Positions 1-10,297 of a DNA stretch of 64,000 bases are shown here, piece after piece (positions within the stretch are counted from its first letter, which is position 1; each line of letters begins with the position of its first letter). The position numbers and the translations under genes were made by a program. The notes below the pieces were generated by a model that was not told where the DNA came from, did no database searches, and saw only the letters and a list, made by a program, of their open reading frames with translations. The DNA is from Blattamonas nauphoetae (taxonomy: Eukaryota > Preaxostyla > Oxymonadida): contig JARBJD010000109.1 of NCBI GenBank assembly GCA_033064195.1, forward strand, positions 155,011-219,010, read 5' to 3'.

Positions 1-1055
1 GCTGATTTTTGGAGAGTTTTATCTGATGGAGATGATAAATCACAAATAAATGGAATATGAATAGAATCTGGATGAATATAGAGGAGGGATTGGGTAATAG
101 ATTCCAAGTTTGAGTCCGATAATTTGAAATCGATGACTGAATCTGAAGATTCTGAAGTTTCGTCCGACGATTCTGATGAATCATCATGTTTCAGGTCCTT
201 CATGTAACAATTGGATTCATGTGAAAATAAATGCTCTGAAATCGATTGTGATGGTGATTTGCTTGACTTTGAATTTGAGACGTTGCCATTTGAACAACAG
301 CACAAAAAGCCAGTCACGTCCAACGAACAAGAGGTACTTTTACTGGAAATATGTGGATTCATGGAGATATTTCGTGATAAACATAGGAATTCTAGATTTG
401 GGGTCTGAAGATGGATTGAAGTATTTTGTGTTGACAAAACGAGATGAGTGAGTGAATTCGATCTAAATGTCACATTAAATGCAAGAAAGACCATATTTTC
501 GAGTCGAAGGTGTGTAAGGCGAGGTAGATAACTGGAGAGAGAGTCGAAGAATGAATCATTGATGAAGTGTAGGGTATCAAGGGAATTATGTTTATCCAGT
601 GATCGTTCAACAACATTTCCAGTCAAAGTATAATGATTTGACAAATCAAGATGAGTTGTTTTCCTGAAGGATCGCGAACGAGAGAAAAGTTGTTGGATAT
701 TTTCATCCGTATTTCCAAATGATGAATCTGGTCGTGATTTCGAGAGGGTATGCGCTGAAAAATGAGGAACAGAGAGATTTAGCCGCGAAACAAGGAATTT
801 GAAGCGATTGACGAATGACTTCACAAACGAGAACGGAATTCTCGAGTCAGCAAACGACTGAGATTGAATTGTTGACAATTCAGAAATAAGACCCGGAAAA
901 TGTGTCACAAGATAATAGTAGGTATGTGGGGGGAGGTATTGTTCAAGAAGGAAGAAAATATCACTGAATAAAATGGTATCGGATGTTTTTCGGAAAGATG
1001 TTGTTGAATTGGGTTTATGCGATCGTACAGAGGATGATCGCGTTAGCGAATGCAT
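1..1055 (-). CDS. Leucine-rich-repeat-like protein, 3' end beyond the left edge
   Basis: An uninterrupted minus-strand frame of about 351 codons runs from an ATG at 1053-1055 off the left edge. An in-frame stop lies just upstream of that ATG, so the start is well supported. The middle of the protein has spaced leucine-rich units of the form LTHLRLENM, THLDLSNH and LEFLCLSRN, typical of irregular LRR proteins such as F-box/LRR or BspA-like families. A Ser/Asp/Glu-rich acidic stretch (DDSSESSDE) follows toward the C-terminus. The N-terminal 100 residues are hydrophobic and could be a divergent F-box, but I cannot show this. No intron is needed. The VPS25 gene lies upstream on the same strand, 156 bp away. 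Function is unknown; LRRs usually bind other proteins. Confidence 0.72.
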   Translation of the reverse strand, partial: MHSLTRSSSVRSHKPNSTTSFRKTSDTILFSDIFFLLEQYLPPHTYYYLVTHFPGLISELSTIQSQSFADSRIPFSFVKSFVNRFKFLVSRLNLSVPHFSAHTLSKSRPDSSFGNTDENIQQLFSRSRSFRKTTHLDLSNHYTLTGNVVERSLDKHNSLDTLHFINDSFFDSLSSYLPRLTHLRLENMVFLAFNVTFRSNSLTHLVLSTQNTSIHLQTPNLEFLCLSRNISMNPHISSKSTSCSLDVTGFLCCCSNGNVSNSKSSKSPSQSISEHLFSHESNCYMKDLKHDDSSESSDETSESSDSVIDFKLSDSNLESITQSLLYIHPDSIHIPFICDLSSPSDKTLQKS

Positions 1056-1211
1056 TGTTGTGGACAGTCAATTTGAATATTGGAAGAGTTATGGGGAAAC
1101 GTAAAGAGTGAAAAGCTCACAAACTTTTCTGTGAGTGACGGAATGCATAACTTTACTTAAATTAATGAAGAGGCAATGTGAAATGAAAGAAAAAAGACAG
1201 AGATAAAGTGT

Positions 1212-1878
1212 TCAGACGAACTTGAATCCCATCAGCTTTCCTTCTGGTCCTTCCATCAGTACACACGTTCCTTTTCCTTTCATGTATTGAAGAACCTCCA
1301 AGAAAAGACTTTGATCCATTCCTACAAAGCCAGGGTCGGCAGAAATTTCGCGATTTAGAAAATCGTTGAGAGTGTGCGGAGTGTTCTTCATTTGTTTGTC
1401 AGTAACCTAGAAAACTTCAAAAAACGAGATTATTGGATACATATTGAGAAAGGAAGTTGGCCCAGTCCGGAATCGTCCGCCAGGTGATAATTGCTGTTGT
1501 TTTCGTCTCGTCCAGCCATTTTGCATTTCCAATTTTTGCTAAAGAATCCAAAATCTCGCGGATGAAGATTGGTGATAGTTTTCCTAGGAATATCAAGATA
1601 TATAAGGTAAGAACTCACGTTGAATAGTATCATTGTGGAAAATCGGAATCTTATCACAATCATTGACAGAAATACGCTGAATTTTATTGGCCTTACAATA
1701 TCTGATGGTGAACTCCTGCCAAAGACCAATTTGTTTTTGCTTCGTGGCGATAACTTCTTGGAGACTGTGATGCCAGGTTAGATGGAGAATGCCAGTGAAT
1801 TCGAATTAAAAAGTGATTGACAAACGTGTAGAATGGTGGAAGATGGTAAAATGACGGATATTCGAATGTCTGAGCCAT
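1212..1878 (-). CDS. VPS25: VPS25, ESCRT-II subunit
   Basis: Four exons joined at three GT-AG introns (1765-1825, 1584-1618, 1407-1440; 61, 35 and 34 nt) give about 178 residues, close to the 176 of human VPS25. The N-terminus FEYPSFYHLPPFYT matches the conserved VPS25 start FEWPWQYRFPPFFT. It is followed by a TLQ-x-KQKQ-x-W segment and an FHNDTIQRKLSP segment that align with the human protein through the two winged-helix domains. The C-terminus ends GKLMGFKFV, like the human VKFF end. VPS25 is the two-copy arm subunit of ESCRT-II, which links ESCRT-I to ESCRT-III (via VPS20) in sorting ubiquitinated cargo into multivesicular endosomes. All three joins keep frame exactly, so the gene looks intact. 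Confidence 0.93.
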
Positions 1879-1928
1879 CGATAAACAACTTATTTTGACT
1901 CGGACCGTAACTCATTTTTCAGTCTCAG
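1879..1928. promoter_or_regulatory. 50-bp divergent promoter interval
   Basis: Only 50 bp separate the start codons of VPS25 (minus) and the large P-loop gene (plus). Both promoters and 5' leaders must fit here or overlap the neighbouring coding region. No recognisable TATA box was seen. The T-rich TAAATG block of the Polinton genes is absent. Confidence 0.5.
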
Positions 1929-4900
1929 ATGTCACGAGACCTAACCAAAGCGAGCAAACCAGTCGTTCCTCCGACTCTTGGAGACGATGATTTGAAATTA
2001 CTTCGCAGGATTCAAGTTATCATCGATTCCTGTGTTGGTGTTCTTCAATCACCAAACTTTCTTGATTTTGACAAACAGCTTCCCAATGAAGAACTCTCAG
2101 ACTTATCCCACCTCTTGTATCATTCATTTCCAACTCTTAAAAATGCATCCAATGACATCGCCCTGGAAAACTATCTATTTCGCTCATCGACATTCTCTCT
2201 GTTTGGCCATGTGATTTTCAACTCGCAAACGTTTATCAATTACACAAAGAAGATCAACAAAGCATGCAATTTTGCAATTCTCCATGTTATCACGGGCACT
2301 CCTGGAATGGGGAAAACAGCCAGTCGATTTCCGTTCATCACGCTGTTAATGAGCCATGGAGTGGAGGTTTGTATTCTTTTTGATTGATTCAACCATACAG
2401 TCTGTCACGACAGCTAAAAATGGGGAGCAAGTCTATGTCTTCAAACGGCGGGAGGATACGACTAAAACAGGAAAAGCGACAATTTCCATGGATGATGGCA
2501 CTGGAACTCTCCCCGACTTTGATACTCCATCGTACCTATACAAATATGATGTGTACAAAATTCAACTTCCGAGGAGTTCCATTAATCAACACAACCCACA
2601 ATCAGTTGAAAATGATTACAACCCAGAAGCTGCATACATTCCTGGAAAGGGCACTTTGCCACCCGGATGTAAGCTCCTTGGAAGTGTCTCTGTCCCAAGT
2701 GTGGAACACTTTCCGTACTTCCTCCGCCTGTTGGTAGGCCATCACACCGACACTCTCACCGAAGAAAATACACCGACTGTGGACAACCAAACCTGTCAGA
2801 AATCGCCATTAATTGTGGTGAACAGACTCGAAAACACAAAGTGGCATGTCGTCGATGAGTTTGTTGTGTTTTTTCACGATTCCTTTCAGTCTTACATTTC
2901 CTGAAACGCTAGGGCTCAAGACAGATAACTATTATGTTCTGTTCACATCACCAAAGGGTTCGAGATGGAAAGCAGCCGGCACAGGCGAGAACATGACTCA
3001 GTGCATCGCTCTGGAGTATTTCGTCCCAAAATACACAACTCAAGAGCAAGCAGCACTTCTCAACACGATAGGAATACGGTTCACCGATGACGAGACTGTC
3101 CGTAACACACTTCATGGAGTTGAACTCTTTTCGTTCATTCCACGCTATATCATGGACCCAAATCTCGCTAAGTCAGCTGTTAAGAGTATCTGGAAATTAG
3201 ACACTGCCATCAGCAGTATCGAACCTCAGGATCTGTTCAAAGAGGTCGTTGTGGAAAACCTGATACACTTTTCTTGTCCACAATATGACTGCCACAACTG
3301 GTACACCGAGTTTGCAACAGAGCTTGCTCGATATCTCATATTGGACACCTTCAATTCAGCAATGGATCGGCAATTCGCGAAAACACTGGAACCATTCTCG
3401 ACTAGTGCAGAGTTCAATGAACAGAGGAGAGCAGTCTTTCATGCCTTTGTCTCAGATGCCATTCTCGGAGGGTTTTGTCTGAGCTCTGCAAGGAGACTTC
3501 TCTCTGACGAAATGCTTCCTGACGATATCCAACTCCCACCACCCATAGGTGAGTCATTCGTTCACATGCGAAATTCAGGAACCATACGGAAAGCATCTCT
3601 GCCCGACATGAAGACAATCCCTGTTGCGAAACTGAGTGACTTTGACGAAAAGTGGGCACTCCTCTTTTCCTCACCCATGCTTCATCACGATGTGTCGTCG
3701 GCAACACTGATGATCAAAGACTACCCTATGACGGAAGCCTCTGGAACAGTCACTACTCACATAGACAACTCAGCTACGAAGTGCTTCATGTTCTATGCGA
3801 AACCACTGGGTGGAAACAATGCTGGAATTGATTCAGTTTTGCTTTTCTTTAAAATACATGAAGAACAGGATGAGATGAAGATTGACGATATTTGCGTGAT
3901 GTTCATCCAATCAACACTCGCCGATGACCCCTTTTTCGGTCGAACGATGTCAGACCTGATGTTCCTGTGGCTTACGCTGCTACACAGTGTGTACGAACTC
4001 AGCGAACAGCACATTCATCCTTTCGTCTTCTTTGTGAAGCAGCCTGCTGTCGAGAGTTTTCATCTGAACCGCGAATTCCCTGCAGACTCTTTTATCCCAC
4101 AAGACAATATTTGGGTGATGGATGGGCGTACTCATGAACTGAATGAAGCCATTCTCGCCCATCCTGGGCGATTGATTTTGTCAGCTGCAACTGCTCTTCA
4201 ACCGAACACAAATCCAACTCACTTCCGATGTTTCTTCTGTGACCGCATCATTACAGAATTCTTCCCAAGCCATCATTGCCAAGCCATTTTAAAGACAACT
4301 CGAGAAGTTCAGACGATGCAAATCAATGACTTAATGACGAAATATAGAAAAGTGACTTTTGATTGTCGTCCTCATCTGACAAATCAAGCACCAACAGAGG
4401 ATGAATCTGTACCGCAGATTGTTTTCGATCTGGAGTCGACACCTCTCGCAGATCCGAGCACAGCACCTGATGAGGGACAGAGGGACGTTATTGAGATCAA
4501 TATGGTCGATGTCGGTGGACAGAGGGTGTCTCCCTTCGCTGTCAGTCCCACCCCAAATGAACAAGAGCAGACAAAGCTCAGATTTCAAGTGACTCAATCT
4601 CATCCGATTCCCAACATTTTCACCTACTTCGCACGAAGACCGAATGCTCTTCAACCACCTCAGCCAACTGTCATGCCCATGCCTGCCATTCCATACAAGC
4701 AAGAGAAGGCCATATCACTTATCCAGAATGAACTGTCGAACACAGCCAGCAATCTGTGCACGACAGTTCGCCTGATGAATGTATGGGCGAACAAAATGCG
4801 AATTGGATTCGGTGAAGACAGGAGGAATGACGTGCAGTCAATGGGTGCACAACACCCCCCTCATGAAGCTTTTAGTGCTCTACTGGAGAATAAAGACGTT

Positions 4901-6792
4901 CCACTCGCTCAACTTCATCTTCCGATGAGCTTTTTCCCAAAACAGACTCTCTTACTCGGCACAAAGCAGATTCTCACTCCCTTCGATATCCGAGGGATCC
5001 TCTCTCTTGTTGACAAGAAGGGTCTGAACGACCGCCTGAAGAAGATCGAGATCGACAAGCATATCGATAAGGGGCAGCCATTAACAGAGGCTGATGCAAG
5101 GCTCGTTCTCTCTGATAAAAGAATGTTCTCATTACTCCTCGCTTCTCGTCTCAGATCACTCGGAACTCGAATCCCCACGTTAAGCTCCTTGCCTCTGTAC
5201 GACATCCAGTCGTTGGTTTCATTCGTGAATGGAACGCTGATGTACATCTCAGACACTTTGGGAACGTGCAGGAGTTCTCTCGAGCATCTCAGTCAGCCTC
5301 TTGTTCGAACTGAGGCCGAAACGATGGAGCTCAATCAGATGGAGATGTGTCTCACGAACAGTTTCACCGTTGCAAGTCGACGTTTGAAACAAATCCTTCA
5401 GCATAAACTTCTGGGAATGATGTCAATTCCCAGTGATGATGTGAACATGATGGTGGAAGGAATGAAGACCAATCCGCTGATACCATGGTGTCGCCGACGA
5501 CACATCATCCCCTTCGTGATCGATGTGGAGAACTGCGAAGAACAAATAAAACTGCTCTCTCAGTCCGACAAAAAGCTCAAACGGAAAGATAGAGAGATCT
5601 GTATCACAGTTCTTCTGATCCATACACCAATCGAAGAGTCTGAAAAGAGGCGTCTCAGAACGCTCATCAACGAAAAATCTAAACCCACAAATCATCAAGA
5701 AGAGCTGATTTCACTCGTCGATAATATCGGTCTCGGTCAGGATGTCAACCGATGGAATCAGCTACTGGATGATCTTGAAGATAAAAAGAAGCTGGATATG
5801 TCGTCACGTACTGATGTGCAAAGTTATCTTGAGAAGCCGAGAGGAGTGAGCAGACATAAGTTAGAACTCCAAACACTCATCGAACAAGCACAATTTTCGG
5901 ACAAGGATAAGGACACCCTTCTTTCTTTGGTGAACGGAACGCCAAGATTCACCTCCAGCCGCCGGAAAGAGATTGCAACATTGTGCTATTCCAATTTAGG
6001 CCCCACATCTGAGGAAAGCTGTGTAAAATGGATCGATGACTTGAAACTTGACGAAGAGAACAAACTGAAACTGAAAAAGTATGTGACAGCCAGTGTATCA
6101 GCCAATGCTGAAGAAATTATAGGCCTGAAGAAAATGATCAAAGAACACCAAGACTTGAAACAACGTTCACAAGTTCTGACATCACTCGTTGATCGCAATA
6201 AAACCCTCTCCAAATCTGACCGGTCGCTCGCACTCTCATGCTATCTCACTCACATCACAATCACTAAGACTAATCTTCACGATCTCTTCCGTCATTTCGT
6301 GGAGAGCTTTTACACCCAGGATACATCAAGTTTCTCAAAACGGCTATATCGATATTCGAAATGTGTCTTCATGACAAACAGGTGCACCTCTTCAAACGTC
6401 TCAAAGAAGCCAACCTCTCCTGGAAAGATCTGGCAGCCCTTCTTTGTCTGCCGAATGGGGGCGATTCTATTTCTCTGCCTGGATTGGGTGTGCTGTTTCC
6501 AACAGACAATCAAGAACCGATAGATCCAATGGACTTCCGTTGTCCATCGACTCCTCCGCCAGGTTCTATAGAGAGAATACAGTTGTTACGTGATTTCGGA
6601 TGGTCCTGTCCATGGATCTCGCCTCAGGAGGAAATGGGGCCCTTATTTTGTTCTGAACCACCACCTTCTGGGTTTTTGTCACAGAAGATCAGCAAACATT
6701 GTCCGACGGACGCTCTTCCGGGTGAGAAGACCAAAAGAATGAATGATGTGTCCGAGGTTCCCCAAAAAAGGTCGCCGAGGGAAACTAATTGA
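1929..6792 (+). CDS. Large P-loop protein resembling Crinkler/RHS-type (CR) NTPases
   Basis: Four exons with introns at 2367-2400, 2859-2889 and 6291-6319 (34, 31 and 29 nt) give about 1589 residues; all joins are in phase. Residues about 123-130 form a Walker A motif (GTPGMGKT). About 170 residues later comes WHVVDD, a likely Walker B, then VLFTSPKGSRWK, the hydrophobic-strand-plus-SP signature seen after Walker B in trypanosome RHS and oomycete Crinkler NTPases. The C-terminal half is helical with recurring LSLVD-type units (ILSLVDKKG, LISLVDNIG, LLSLVNG, LTSLVDR), suggesting a degenerate solenoid. No nuclease or kinase motif was recognised. The family link is by motif order only. Alternatives are another STAND-like or AAA-like NTPase. 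The cellular role is unknown. Confidence 0.7.
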
Positions 6793-7319
6793 ATCATTCG
6801 CACCTCCTGATTGAACGAACAGAAAATAACACTTCAACATGCCTTTCATTTTCGATTTCGATCACTTCAACATCCTGATCACAACACGATTCTCATATCA
6901 AAATAAAACAACAGAGAATGATCCACAATATGGAATTACTTGTGATTTGAGAACGTCACTTTATTGGAGACATCATTTTGGCATCAGTTTTGTTTCAAAA
7001 AAGATGAGTGATGACCAAGAGGTGAAAAGACATGAAGGAATACAGTTCTGTGAAAGAGGGAGAGTCGTGAAATAATGGCGAAATACAATAGTCTGTCTAA
7101 AATGATCCGTACAACGTAAAAAGCCATCTGAAGTCGAAAATCTGAAAAACTGTTGGATGGTCCTCTGATCTGGGTGTCATCGAATGAGGAGAGTAGGCGA
7201 AAAATCATAGTTAAAATACTCTCACAGCCTGGAATTTGGGTTCAGAATGTCGTTCTTTGAACGAGAAAAGACTGCAGTATTCAGGCAATTGATATTTCGC
7301 CTGGAAAAGACTCGAAATA
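6793..7319. other. Intergenic, between convergent genes
   Basis: This 527-bp stretch separates the 3' ends of the P-loop gene and the CK2-beta-like gene. Open frames of 74-98 codons exist but have no recognisable motif and overlap one another on both strands. I see no RNA gene or repeat here. Confidence 0.5.
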
Positions 7320-9923
7320 TCACGACTTATTCAGATCTTCATTCGGCACGGTTTTTGTACTCGGAGAATCCCTGTCCTGAGTTGTTTTCTTGTGACGAAA
7401 GTGTTTTGCCCTTCCCTCATGTTTCTGCTTTGCGTTGTGCGTATCCTCTGTTCGTGTTCGATCAACCTCAGGTTTATCTGGCCTTTTCTTTGTTCGAGCA
7501 ACATCACTCTCGTTCGCTTCTGAAGTGCCCACAAATTCTGTAACTATCCCTTGTTTCAGTCTTTCATGAAATTCATTCCAGACTGGGTTCCCATTCTGGA
7601 ATCCTGGAGTATCAAAGTAAGATGTGCCTTGGGTGATCGATGCGAAAGGGTGTGGCCTCAACCGACGGGGGATAAACCTGATTGATTCGACGGAAAGTAA
7701 CAACAAACTTTTCAACACCACGTCTTGAGAGTTCTTCGGGGCTGATTCTGTTTAGAAGATAACTCAACGGAGCATCCCTCACGCTCGGAGGGAAGGGAGG
7801 TTGAGATGATGGGATTCCGTTGATGAAGTTTTGATATTCTTGTTCTTCATCTGACTCTTCTTTTTGAATTTTCTTTGCCAAGGCATTAAATTCCACACTT
7901 TCCAATTGTTTTCTTTTCTTTTCTCCTTCGTCTCTTTGTTGGAGACGAGCTCTTCGTTCATCGTTCGGAAGAGCATCGATTTTGTCCATAAATGCACGGC
8001 GTTCCCTGTCTCGTCGTAAAGTCTCTGCCAGTATCTTGCTCGTGATGTCCGCCTCTTCCATCAATCTTCTGTCTCTTTTTTGACGCCAATACAATCGAGT
8101 TTCAAGTTCACGTCGAGACTCTGAAGCCATTCGGAGAGATTCTGCTTGCTCGAAGACAGTTTGCAGGTCAGAATCGAGGATCATTTGATTATTGACGTTT
8201 TGAGTTGGTGAACCAGTGTTTTCGTGTTTCAGAAGAAGTCTTACACGCGCATCCTCTCTCCACATCGACATTCGTTCTTCGGATTCTCGGGCTTGTCTCT
8301 CTGTGATCAGTCGAAGTCTGGGGAGTCTTCTTTTGATCGACTCTGTGTGTTCGCGACTGAGGAAGAATGAAAAAATGAGAAAAATAAGACAAATATCAAT
8401 GTTATTTTTAGAAAGCAATGTATATTTCAGTGGTCATACCGCCATCTCGTTCTTCCTTCCGATTTTCGTTTTTCAATGCTTCGCCATCGATTGAGTTGAA
8501 GAGTATAATAATATGCTGCTCGATGAGCTCCACATATAATTGGAAATGAAAAGATTGCTGGAGGAGAAGGAGGAGGGAAGAGAGGGTCAGGATTTGTGAG
8601 TTGGCGTATTGCTTCCATAAATGCTTCATATTCCTTTGTAAGAGAACCAAATTCTTGATTGAGATTCATCTCAGGTAATGCATCAATATTTGGGATTGGA
8701 AAAAGGTGCAATCCTGGTGGCGATGGATAAATGACTGGATCAATGCGTCGAGATGAACTACCAGGTTCAACGATGTTTCTCATCGGCAACCCAGGATCTC
8801 TCCGACGATGATTGCGTTTTTTGTGGACACTTTCCATCATTCCTTCTCGTGACCAGTTGATGAAGTTGCGGTTCCGGAAAGGAATAGGCTCTGGACCACA
8901 ATAGAGTGGAATGAACCTTGTGGTCGGAGGATTTGGAATGCCTATCACCCGCCCAGATTCAGCCCATGGTTGCATCATCAATGCAGCTCTGTCCTGTTCT
9001 GAAGTGTTGGGTGAGATTTGGGTTCAATAGAGGATGGAGGCCAGAATAAATATAAAAAGAGAATGAAAGACTCTCAATTCGTTCATCTTCTCCTTCAAAT
9101 TGTCGAGATAGGCTGACATAAACGTTTAGAAGGACATGTGCTGCAGACGGGCCGAATGCAGATCCATCCATCTGAGAGAGGGCACTTTCGATCGGAGGAC
9201 GGTAGTACTGCCCACAAATAGGACACAATAAGCTGACCTGTTTTCAGGGGGACAGATAATGTCAGAAATCAGGATGTGAAGAAAGACAGACTTTGCTCAA
9301 TCCAAATTTGGCATGTTGTCCAAAAGGGATCAATGGAGCCGAATTGCAGCCATATCGTGGGCATGTTCCATATATTTTTTCTTGGACATAATACCTCTTC
9401 AAAGTAGAAAGCGAATCAGAAAGAGAGGTCATGGAAAGAGGAACGAAGAGTAACCAGTGATCCTACTCCATTGATCGAACTCACATATGATTGATGGATG
9501 TAATGATATAACACTATCGAATAGGGCGTGATCGATTCTCCTTCCACAAGCGAATCTAAAGTTGAAGAAGAAATGTTGAAAGTAAAAAAAACTTTCATCA
9601 TCATCTGCAATATCCATAATATCATTCATAGCAGATTGAAAGTGTTTCATGTACTTTACTCGACCAGACATCGATCTAAACGTGTCTATTGTGTCAGAAT
9701 CGATTCGAAGAAAGAATTTGTTTTCCCTTTGGGAACAGAACCAATGGACCCAACTATCATCAAACTGTGGAACAGGTTTTGGAATTGGTGGAGGAATGAC
9801 GTATTGTGGGGCTGAGGTAGGGCCGGGGATCAAATCGTTGTTCGATTTCTGTTTCGGTTGAGATGGTCCCTGTTTCGGTGGTTCCTGATCAACAGTATTT
9901 GGAGGATGAGCATGAACCTCCAT
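7320..9923 (-). CDS. Casein kinase 2 regulatory (beta) subunit-like protein with long C-terminal extension
   Basis: Seven minus-strand exons are inferred. Clear introns are 9556-9592, 9397-9484, 9238-9291, 8357-8439 and 7678-7708; one further intron near 8990-9127 is less certain. The ATG at 9921-9923 begins a Pro/Gln-rich leader. Then comes DDSWVHWFCSQRENKFF, matching the CK2-beta EVSWISWFC...NEFF motif, and later IYGTCPRYGC and LLCPICGQYY, which form the CPxxxC...CPxC zinc-binding site needed for beta dimer formation. Ordinary CK2 beta is about 215 residues. Here about 450 further residues follow, first Pro-rich, then Arg/Glu-rich and probably coiled coil. CK2 beta dimers bind and steer the catalytic alpha subunit in nucleus and cytoplasm. 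The extension is continuous by in-phase splicing, so a fusion or lineage extension is favoured over a second gene. Confidence 0.78.
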
Positions 9924-10297
9924 CACAGTACTGAAAAATCGAGAGATTGAGATGCTGAAATAGAAATGAATGAGACTACGGGAAGATCGAATGAATTGGT
10001 AAAAAATGAATAAAATCGAACTTATCGTCAAAGATCAGGTGTTAATGGTGTCAATTATCAAGATTCAAAGCTTCATTTGTCACATTTTCTCTGTGTGGAG
10101 CCTTAACAGCTTTTTTCACTTCAGTGTTGGGGCTGATCGGCTTCTCACATCTCAACACGACCTGCAAACAACACTCACTGGGAGATCTCCTGATAACCTC
10201 TCCCTCTATAAGACTCCTCAGTCTTTTGTGAGTATTTTATCATCAACTCAGCCTCTTATTTTGTTCCACTTTCTCACCGCCGTTCAAGTCGCCGAAA
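9924..10297. promoter_or_regulatory. Divergent promoter region
   Basis: These 374 bp lie between the start codons of the CK2-beta-like gene (minus) and the giant kinase gene (plus). An open frame crosses part of it in phase with the kinase, but its sequence is hydrophobic and unlike the rest. The ATG at 10298 followed by a good intron is preferred as start. No specific factor site was recognised. Confidence 0.45.

Noticed and set aside
6839-7075. A 78-codon plus-strand gene between the convergent genes
   Set aside because: No motif, no intron logic, and composition typical of untranslated AT-rich sequence.
10006-10297. N-terminal extension of the giant kinase from the ATG at 10006
   Set aside because: The extra 97 residues are hydrophobic and unlike the rest, and a good ATG plus GTATGT...CACAG intron at 10298-10377 gives a cleaner start.
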